From Pelobates cultripes (lineage: Eukaryota; Chordata; Amphibia; Anura; Pelobatidae), in NCBI GenBank assembly GCA_933207985.1, contig OW240914.1, forward strand, positions 129,051,047 through 129,115,046: DNA of 64,000 bases, written 5' to 3'. The translations under genes were made by a program, and so were the position numbers. Shown in pieces: positions 44,460-64,000 of the stretch (position 1 is its first letter; each line of letters opens with the position of its first letter). The notes below the pieces were generated by a model, which saw only the letters and a list, made by a program, of their open reading frames with translations, was not told the origin of the DNA and did no database searches.

Positions 44460-46845
44460 CTCGTTCGCATGGACAAAAAATGAGAATAGGGGGCGGGGCC
44501 GGGCCGACTGGCCGCCATCTACATGGGCTCCGCCATTAAACCTCCAGAAAAAGCCCTTCATACGGCCCCAGACTGATTAAAAACCGAAATCCTTATTGTC
44601 CCCGACGGAGGAGAGGCTCCGGTACACGCCTATCACCCGCACGAACCTTACTGCCCGAGAGCAGGCGGAGAGAACCGAGCCCGGCCTACACGCGGCTCCT
44701 GAACATCGGCGTCCGTTACCAGCAGCATGGCACTGCGGAAAGGCGCATCATTGGGGTACCCCTCCACAAGACAAGCACTTCAGGTGCGGGGGGGCCCTCG
44801 GCCCGGGGCGCGACCCTGCCCCCCCACCCTTGGCCGGCGGGGGTTATCCCGGCCACATGGCGGCGACACGGGCCGCAGTGGGAGCCCCCACACGGACTCT
44901 GTGCCGACCGCCTAAACTGGCAATGGCAGAGTACTGGCCAGCCAGCCGAAAAGAACACTGAAACTGGGGAGAGGAAACCTACATATGAGAGGGCACCCCG
45001 ACAGGGACGGAGACGTTTTTGAAAGGTCAGAGCAAGGGGCCCTGTGAAGATTACTCACCACGGGGAGCCGACCTGGAAGGCCCGAGCAGAACCTGATGTT
45101 GCAGGTTCCCAATGGACCCCCCGCGATGAATACCGGCCAGCAGGAAAAGTGAGTGCCCTAGCCTCTGGGTCTGTGGGGTCCCCAGAGAGTTATGTCCCTG
45201 CTGCCGCGAGCCTGGTGGGGTGGGACAGCGCGGACCTTCCGGCGGACCGGTGGCCGGGAGCGGCATGCACCAGCCCTAAGTATGTGGCCGGCACCAGGAG
45301 AGACACCCGGACACGAGCTTTACTGGGTCTGAGGTGGCGATGGGGAGGTGCAGGGTGTGGGTGGCCCACAGACTCTAGGTGTGGGGGTCGAGTGGTCTGT
45401 TTCAACCCCCGAGTGCCCACAGCGCTGCGGAGGACTCAGGTGCTGGGCTGGGACCAGCCCGGGGGGGACGGACGGAGACTTGGCAACTTGAGAGATGCAC
45501 TGCAGCCGAACCAAGGGAGGACCTCATCGGACAGCTATTGAGAAATGCCCTGCACCTGTCATGGAGTGCATGGGACATAAAACCAGCGAGAGAAATTACC
45601 TTCCCCAAGCCCAACAAACCAACTGAAAGCCGTATGTTTGCCTGTGATGGCCACCATCTATGTACAGCCAACAGTGAAGGGACTGTAAATACCTGGCGCC
45701 AAAAAGACCATCAACGCTTAAAATTGTCAATATTCTACTCATCCCTCAGCAACTACGCAGCAGGCTACAAAAAGAAAAATCTATATGCCACACATTATTT
45801 CCTATATTATTTAATTATTACATGATATATTTAAAGTCCGCTTACTTAAACACAAGCCAAAATGACAATTTAATATCTAAAAGCCAAGATTAACTTTTTC
45901 TCTGATATTTGCTATAAAAAAACAAAAAAAACAAACTTTCAGATGCGTATTAAGGTTTACTTTTATTTAATTTCTTTTCTACTTTATTTATATTTTTATT
46001 TTATGTGTTTGATGAGGCTTAACCAGGGCAGAACCAAACATGTGATATGTTACAGACCTACATGCCAGGGCCTTATTAGGCGCTGTTATAATGTTATAAT
46101 GCCAATAGCTCAGATTTATCGCTGACTTACACTGCCTGATTACTACATTCCATTCATGCCGCATGCGCTTAACAGTACGCCATAGAGTTAGGACTTTGCT
46201 TTATTGACAGCAATCACTAGGGGTTAAACTGCTGTAAAGCCCGACCATACATTTAATAGGAGCCATACTGAGCTGAAATCTACTTCTTTAGCTAGGCTCA
46301 GTTATCAAATACTGCACTGTGGTATGCCATTCTGTTCAGTCATAGTTTAATGGTGTGCCCTTTTGTTATGCCATAGTTTAACTCCCCCCTGCCAACAAAT
46401 GTGGACTTACTATTGGATTGCGGCGCATTGCTTAGTCAAACAAAGTCAAGAACAGACATAAAACGTTAATTAACTTGCTTTAGCTTGACATGTTATAATT
46501 TAGCGTAGACAACAGTGCATATACTTCGGTTCAGATTCAGCTGAAAATTTTACTGCTAACATATGCCTACTGCAAAATAGGATACGGAGAATGGCTTATT
46601 ATTGCTAATGTTGGACCGGATGTGTAAAATGACATTTGCCTAATCTTTGTTATGTTACTCCCGTTCACAAACTATAACCTTTCCGCCACACTAGGCTTTG
46701 ACTGTTCTAATTTGATATATAATGCACTTTGTGGCATATGCTTATGACGTATGTTTATTACGGTTCGGTTACCTCTCCTGCGTGGGATGACTGCTTTCCC
46801 TATGAACCAATAAAATTATTTAAAAAAACAAAACAAAAAAAAAAT
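44460..46845 (+). mobile_element. LINE-like element: CpG-rich 5' region joined to a 3'UTR, no ORFs
   Basis: Begins GGGGGCGGGGCCGGGC (44490) with a GC-rich 1.1 kb resembling an L1 5'UTR or promoter. At about 45560 it changes to AT-rich DNA ending TGAACCAATAAAATTATTTA and an A-rich tail (46802-46842), as L1 3' ends do. No ORF1 or ORF2 sequence is recognised, and no TSD is clear. The 121- and 165-codon frames in the GC part look compositional. Confidence 0.45.
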
Positions 46846-47800
46846 AGACTTCAGGGGAACTTACCTGCTAATGCCCTGGAACTATTTTTGGCTATGGGAC
46901 CATGAATGCGGTCGGTAAAAAAAACTATGACTTCCATAAAACTTCGGAACCCCTAAACTGATCTGGGTGATTTTTCGATAGGTTGGTCACCCAGATCCGG
47001 GGATGTAACATTTATGGGGTTTTATGTATTTTTAGGGTGTTTTAAAAAAGTATGTTTTTTCTGTGCTTGAAGATAATTGGATTAGAATTAGTACAGTTAC
47101 TGATTCAATTATCTCCCAAGCAGGGAGGACGGATTGTATGTTTGTTATGGGAGTGTTGGGCATTTAATCACTGTTCTTATTGGTCTGTGTCTTTGTGTTG
47201 GAGTCCCCAACAAAGTCCATGTGGGCATACCCCTTGCATGGGGATTGTCATAAAGGGCCAAGTGTGGCTCCCATTAAATTGAGATCCGTTTACCCCTTCA
47301 TGAAGCCATGTTTTGGGGATTGGAGAACTACATACACGCTGGGGATTGCTATATCACAATACTCCCCCGAGTATTATCACTAGCTCTTATAAGAGCTGTT
47401 CTTGCTACGCCCTCAGGACTAGGAGAGGTCTACCCACTGAAAGCTGGATCCAGGGTGGGTGGAGGACGGCGAGATCCCAACCAAGCTGCGGTAGTTTGTG
47501 GGGTCTACAGTGGTTATGGTGTTCTAGTACAGTACTTACGGTGCTCACAAGTACTAGGAAGCAGCGATTGACTGAGATACCTGGTCGGGGTGCCAAGTGG
47601 TCCGTCACAGTAAGAAACTAGAATTCAAAGGAGGGCTGGGAAAGTTGACCCCCTGGGTCTGTGGGTTGGAGTTTCAGAGCACCATTTTACCTTTTATTTT
47701 GATTCATAGCAGTGGGAGGTGTGTTGGGATGTCTGTTGGCAGCATATTGGAGGAGTGGACTGGCCCCTCTGCAATATTTCCCAGTTGACTGTTACTGACC
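46846..47800 (+). other. Unclassified repeat-like sequence, possibly a decayed LTR
   Basis: Phrases such as GATCTGGGTGA...CACCCAGATCC (46963-46997, inverted) and TGTAACATTTATGGGG ... GGTCCGTCACA suggest an LTR-style TG...CA unit of about 590 bp (47007-47609), but no AATAAA or TSD supports it. Confidence 0.2.
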
Positions 47801-50800
47801 AGGCTGCCAAATGTTAATGCATATGTATGCATGTTGTAGAAGTATTGGCCAGTGGCTATGCGTTGACATGAAACACGGGTCTAAACTAAGTCACAGAAAA
47901 CAGAGTTGATCACTTTGGCATGCAGTTATGATTGTAAATGCTTTTTCATGCTATTTATACTGATGGAAGATGCATGGTTATATGATGTCGATCATCACAA
48001 CTCTAGCAGATTCCATCTGTTAAAACTCCATACATAATCTATATTGTAGAAGTAGGACTATCTACATAGAGATTGTAGTAATTTGAGTTAAAAACAAAAA
48101 GAAAAATGTTATTTTTGTACCCCGGGTGAAAAGCTTTTGGTAGGACTGAAACTCAAGCCATCCAGCCCTTTACCAGCGTAAAACCTATCCAGAAAATGCA
48201 CCATCAATATCAACTGCAGCCCCTACTATCATTAGTTTTAAGACCACAGCACTGAAAGAGAGGTCTTGGTTGCCATCTTGGAATCCAACAGCCAAACTGA
48301 AAACACAGTCAACTTGGAAAACTTTAGTGACCAGGTCTGTTTTGGCAAATACGCTCCCCTAAGTCCAAATTAGCAGAATGCACACCATTTTGACCCTGCT
48401 CTACACAGATCGAGTAATTGTTACAAATTCGCTACCAGCAGCCCATTGAGGCAATAATACTTATCCCTTTACATAGGTTTGCTCCTTCACTCTTTTTACC
48501 CATCACAAAGCAACACGCACGGACATCACTCAAAACCATTATTATGCTCTTTCCTCTTCTAAATAAAAAAAAAATAACAGAGAAGTGTGGCAGTTAATTT
48601 TACATTAGTGTGTGCATGTGTATGATACGTATGTACATGCACACACAGCACGAAATAAAAAAATGTAATTAAAAAAAAATCCAGTTATGTGTTTTTACTT
48701 TAATTTGCCATATATTTAAATGAACGTTTTGATACATGGTAAACAAAGACTACAGATCTATCAATGACATATAAAACAGTCACAAAATTAAAATAAACAG
48801 ACAGTAGGACACAAGAATTTTAAAAATGTTTTTTTTTTCTTTTCTTTTTAAGGTCAGCACCAATTTAGAAGATTCACAATTTAGCAGGAAACAAACCTTA
48901 AATAAGTGAATGACAAAAGCGGAGGTGCTATAAACCCTTTCGGTGTTGTGGCCCCTAGAAGTCTGGAAGGGGTCCAGAAAATAAATTAGGATATAATCAC
49001 ACACACACACACACTGCACACGATATGAAATCATTCCTTATGCGTACAAAAGAAAATAAATAAAACAACAGACATGCAAGGATATATAAGAGGATTTGGG
49101 ATCTGTAATTGTAATACTAACAGGGCTGGACAACCTGTGGCGCTTTAGCTGTGGAGGTTAAAAACTCACATATTTCTTGACCAACAAACGGCATGTCCCA
49201 TAGCCCAGGCCTGTATTAATATGAAATGAGAAACTGTAATGATAGCGGAGAGAGGGAGTAGTCAGAAGCCTGTGAATTTTATCATATAGAAAACAAGTTG
49301 AATATATATATTTCTTAATACCAAAATGTTCACCTAGTTTATAGAAACTATACATTTCCGTGGCACAATATTTCTGGCACTTGCAACACTAAAATTTGGT
49401 ATAGGGTGATATTCTGCCAAGTCCCCATAAAAGATTTAAATACCAGATTGCTAATATGACTGTCAATAACTTGGAAATAGTTCAAATGTTCCCTGAGAAG
49501 CAATGACAGGAGGAGGAAGCTACACAATACTTGTTGTGGGTTATTCACAAAAGTGAGAATTTAAGGTGAGGACAGAGTAGCCGAAGTGAAAGCATCGCTA
49601 AGCTAGAGAATCCTTCCAGTTTGGCTAGTTACATTTGAAACTCACTTTGAATTCTCACTTTAGTGATTAACCCTGTATGACAGTGAAAATGGAGGGGAAT
49701 ATGTTATATCGGCATTTCTAATGATACAAACTTAACTAACTTCAGGGCTAACTCTTTAAGATTACGGGGTTAACAGTTGCAAGCCCTTTAAACTCAACCA
49801 ATAATGACTGTGTTTTTGTGCAGTTAGTGACCTTTTCTACAGTAGGGAAGATTAAATGTGGGCTAACAACACATGCCACAAGTAGGTTTATTAGATTAAC
49901 CACAACTAAAACCTCTTTGTGTGGGTGGATTACAAACTAATAATTCTCAGCCACAGGTGGATGGAGCAGTTGGCTATTATACGCTGACGAAACAGTGAAC
50001 ACTATACAGACTTTAGAGCATCAGGTCTTAAAATTGTTTACCTAAATAAAGTTTGTGACATGAGCCTAGTGATCCATTCTACAATTGGAAAATACATCCA
50101 ATTGTGATTGCTTTAACTATAATGTAATATATGTTAAAACAAATTATGAGAAACACCTTCATTAGATTCTTGGTATTAAGGAGGTGCTTGTTCCACTAAT
50201 TAAGACAGTGACTGGCAGCTAGCTATGGCCTTATGAATATGATGAACCTGTTGTAGATACCGGGACCTCAGAAAATGACACATTGACCCAGTTTTGGATG
50301 CAGACACAGTAGTTAAACACTGGTTTAGAGCAAGCTGCAGTCCTCTTGGTTAGATTAAGCAGCAAATATGTTTTACTCCAACATCTAAAGAGATACACTA
50401 TTTCAATCACCCAAAAGCAGAAACAGAAAGATGACTATTTACTAGAGAAATGAGGGTGATGGGATAGAATGCTCATACATATATAGCAATATATATTCCC
50501 AAACTGAGAAGTCAAGTATTCACTGCAACATTCCACTGGCACAAAGAATAAAAAAAATTTTTGTTCAAGGTAAAGAGGTTTCAGACTTTCATGATAAAAA
50601 CGTAGCTGCCAATCACGATTTCCTAGAGTTTCTAATTCAAGCAAGCCTCTGAATGTAATACAAGCTTGCTTTGAGCATGTGAATACTGCCAGCTATTAAT
50701 GGACTTACGCACTATGCCACAACTTTATATTGGCTGTTGTCGTGACAGTATGCTCACTCATGAAGTAGAATGTTTAACTGCCCAAACAGAACTGTCCAAA

Positions 50801-51587
50801 AGCAATTGAGGAATATCCAGAAAATAAAGGGACATTCCAAGGTGGTCTTTCACTCCATCCCTTTTTCTTATATGTAAGCATTTAAAAAAAAAAAGTTACA
50901 CACAAAAATAAAAAATATGGCTGAGATATCTCAGGGCTCTTCTAAAAAAATGTAAACTAAAAAAAGTTTTACATTCATTCTTCATTAATGCTGAGAAAAA
51001 GTTACAGTAAATGCTTTAAATGCCAATTTGGGAATGTAAAAGACTTGTTAGATTAACAAGGCCTCATAGATCTACTTATACCGCCATAATTTATATACTG
51101 TCCTGACTTTGCACAGCAGGCAGAGAGCTCAGTATCAAGGTGTCAAGAGTTATAATAAGGACATTAAATATTAGTGCATTTCAGCAAGCCAGTGTGTTAC
51201 TCTCATGAAAGCAATAGTTAGAAGCTAAACAGAGATCACAGTAATTAAATTTTTTTTAGGAGAATTATACTGGCATGTTGACAAGATATTTTATATTAAA
51301 TGGTTGGGCTTTTGCTGTTATGTACACTGATGCAGAGTGTGATCATGCAGATACAGTTTTAGCAGAGCCTACTTGGGGCAGGAAAATGGCCATGTGACAA
51401 GACACTAAAGTCTCTCTTTAAGGTTAACATTTACAGAAAAGAGATTTTAATGTAATTTGCTTTAGATGTAATACTTTGTAAATGGTTACACTAAAACAAA
51501 ACAGGTTTATTATCCTCCATATAGTATGCTATACTCTGCCTCATTATATATTGCAGTATATTCAAGACCATGGTAGAGCTTCTCCTC
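47801..51587. other. Intergenic, no recognised features
   Basis: Mostly AT-rich, unique-looking DNA with short A runs and an AC run (48999-49014). No exon, RNA gene or repeat family recognised. Its lower TE load compared with 11-47 kb is visible by eye. Confidence 0.4.
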
Positions 51588-52041
51588 TTAAAGGAACACT
51601 TCAAGCACCATTACCACTACGGTGTGTTGGAGTGGTTATGGTGTCAGGAGTGCGCTCAAGTTCCTCCCAATATAAATAGTAAAACCATTTGCTAATGGTT
51701 TGATGGCTTATCTGGTGTCTGCCGGGCGCCAGAGACCTACTCAACTAAAAGCTCTCTTTAATGAGCCAAGTCCAGCAATGAACCGGGTTTAGATCATAGC
51801 CAGAGAAAAATCAGCTGATGCTCTCACCAGTTAGTTGGTCGTGCACAGCAGGGTTTATCTCAAAAAAGCTATTCTGATCCTAGAAGGAGCTTGTGGCTCT
51901 CAGTGTAGGAAGTAACTGGCGCTTGGCAGACCTTAGTAAGTTGTCAAGCAGCAAACTGACTACTTACACTGGATGAGGCCAAGGCACTCCCGCCACCATA
52001 ACCATAATACTGAAATGGTTGTGGTGGTAGCAGTGTCTTTC
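51588..52041. mobile_element. T2-like TTAA MITE, degenerate right end
   Basis: Starts TTAAAGGAACACTTCAAGCA and ends near GTAGCAGTGTCTTT. Inner inverted phrases CCATTACCACTACGGTG and CACCATAACCATAATACTG-like pair only loosely. It lies just past the likely UBE2D4 poly(A) site. Confidence 0.55.
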
Positions 52042-52127
52042 AGTGTGGAGATAGTAAGTATTAAAAGACAATGTATAGGAATAATCGTCGCTATTATGCA
52101 GTGAAACACTTTTCATTTTCACAGGTG

Positions 52128-53438
52128 TTTATTACCACTATGCAGTTTGGTCAGATCTTTTAACGCTGTTGCAAGAAGACAAGAGTATCTTGCTGTCGAT
52201 TACCAAGCATTGCAGAGCCCTCTCACTAGTCGGGAAAAGAGCTCACGACATGTTGTCCCAGAATTCAAAGCGTGAGGTAGGCTAAGACAAGAAAAGTCAC
52301 AGAGCTGACCCATAAAAACCATTACTGACAATTGTTGAATGCTACATTGTGGATCAGCTAGCATGGGCTACAAACTCCCATTCCATTATAGATGGAAAAG
52401 ATTGTGGGAGAGAGGACCGTATCAGGTACACAAGCTGTGGGATATTCGAATACTGCAGCTACGTGTACCCTAAACATACAACTATATAGTTAGTGCTGTA
52501 ATAAGTGGCATGGGGGAGATGCCAAATGCACAATCTAATACAGTGAACAAAATAACGCAGTTAAGTGCTTGAGGAGATTCCAAGGAGCACACAGTACCAC
52601 CAGATTGTTGATGCCCAAACAGAGCACCAATAATTGTTAAAAGGTTGGGTACAAGATTTTTATATGCCATTCAAAGAACAGTTATGTGGGACAGCTCCAC
52701 CCCTCAGTGATCATAAATTAAATACATCAAAATATGAGTCAGGCATTCATGGGTTTCAGCCATTATAAATAATAAAACTATTTTTTTGTTTTGTTTTGCA
52801 CACAGGTTCTTCTTTGCCTCATTTACTGTACCAACAGCAGGCACACTTCTGAGAATAAAGAAGGAGAATAGATGTGCGGGTAACAGATGGAGACTGAAAA
52901 GGACTCCATATGGATTACTCAATTGCTGTAAGACATAGGTTTGCCCTTCACCTTCCTCCAAATATGTTGCATGCTCCACTCATTCCAGCAACAGTTACAA
53001 ACCATACCATTCTGGTATAGGGACAGTAGCAAGGCTCGTGACTCTCCCCAAACCAACATCTGTGTCCTGAGTTATTTAAAGGCGAGGGGAAGGTAATATG
53101 AGCTTTGTGAAAGCAGATCCCAGGGACTGGAAGTTTCAGTGCAAAGCAGGAGAGGGGCCCTGCACATAGGATTCACACTGGGCAGGAGGGTCTCATCACA
53201 GCAGCAGATTTCAAACAGGTGGGGTGTCTTCCTCAGCCAGGCAAAAAGGGGGGGGTTGTGTGTGTGCCGGTAACATCCATAGAGTTTGTGGCCTATGTTT
53301 GATTGGTCGGTGTTGTATAAAAACTTTGCGGGCATATTGGCACGAAAAGATAAACAAGAGAAGTGGGAGGTTCTGGCCTCTGTAGCGGGCTCACAATCCT
53401 CTCCAGTTCATCAGTCTGGCTGTGCTATTTAGAGAGCA
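52128..53438 (-). other. Probable UBE2D4 3'UTR
   Basis: No recognised repeat lies directly downstream of the stop codon. The first AATAAA on the minus strand that I noticed is at 52133-52128, giving a 3'UTR of about 1.3 kb that stops just short of a MITE (51588-52041). Further AATAAA motifs occur lower down, near 51.5 and 49.9 kb. The end point is therefore inferred. Confidence 0.35.

Positions 53439-64000
<10,562 letters not shown>

Noticed and set aside
44596..45541. Frames of 121 and 165 codons in the CpG-rich segment
   Set aside because: High GC lowers stop frequency, opposite-strand frames are equally open, and no domain is seen.
52482..53335. Short minus-strand frames downstream of the UBE2D4 stop
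   Set aside because: They lie in the likely 3'UTR and show no similarity to known proteins. The UBE2D4 stop is well defined.

Overview
This window looks like a piece of a frog (anuran) chromosome, read from two recognisable host genes and a dense load of frog-type transposable elements. No bacterial-style gene organisation is present. Most long open frames are low-complexity or transposon artefacts. The species cannot be named from sequence alone. The many TTAA-bounded elements with ends like TTAAAGGGACACTATAG resemble the T2 MITE family described in Xenopus, and the L1 fragments are of an amphibian type.

Host genes. Both lie on the minus strand. At 1-10404 are the first five coding exons of DBNL (drebrin-like / mAbp1), covering the N-terminal actin-binding ADF-H domain. 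At 53439-64000 are the last four coding exons of UBE2D4 (E2 ubiquitin-conjugating enzyme, residues 41-147 with active-site Cys85). DBNL continues off the left edge and UBE2D4 begins beyond the right edge. UBE2D4 lies upstream of DBNL on the same strand, which matches the human 7p13 order. The two genes are not functionally coupled; this is conserved synteny. A TATA-less DBNL promoter at 10405-10570 carries a strong CTCF-core match.

Between the genes (about 10.6-52 kb) I found no host gene, only layered mobile DNA: a Ty3/Gypsy pol relic, L1 insertions with clear target-site duplications (TSDs), a solo LTR of 679 bp, several hAT-like elements with 8-bp TSDs, T2-like TTAA MITEs, Penelope-like tails with hammerhead-like motifs, and very large TG-rich minisatellites.

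The central anomaly is a duplicated block. Bases 15065-23393 and 25084-33605 are nearly identical. The second copy begins exactly after a 100-N gap, and the first stops at an endogenous retrovirus (ERV, 23394-24983) that the second lacks. The simplest reading is two haplotypes wrongly placed in tandem at a contig join, with the ERV as a heterozygous, therefore young, insertion. A solo LTR of the same ERV family sits on the opposite strand within both copies.
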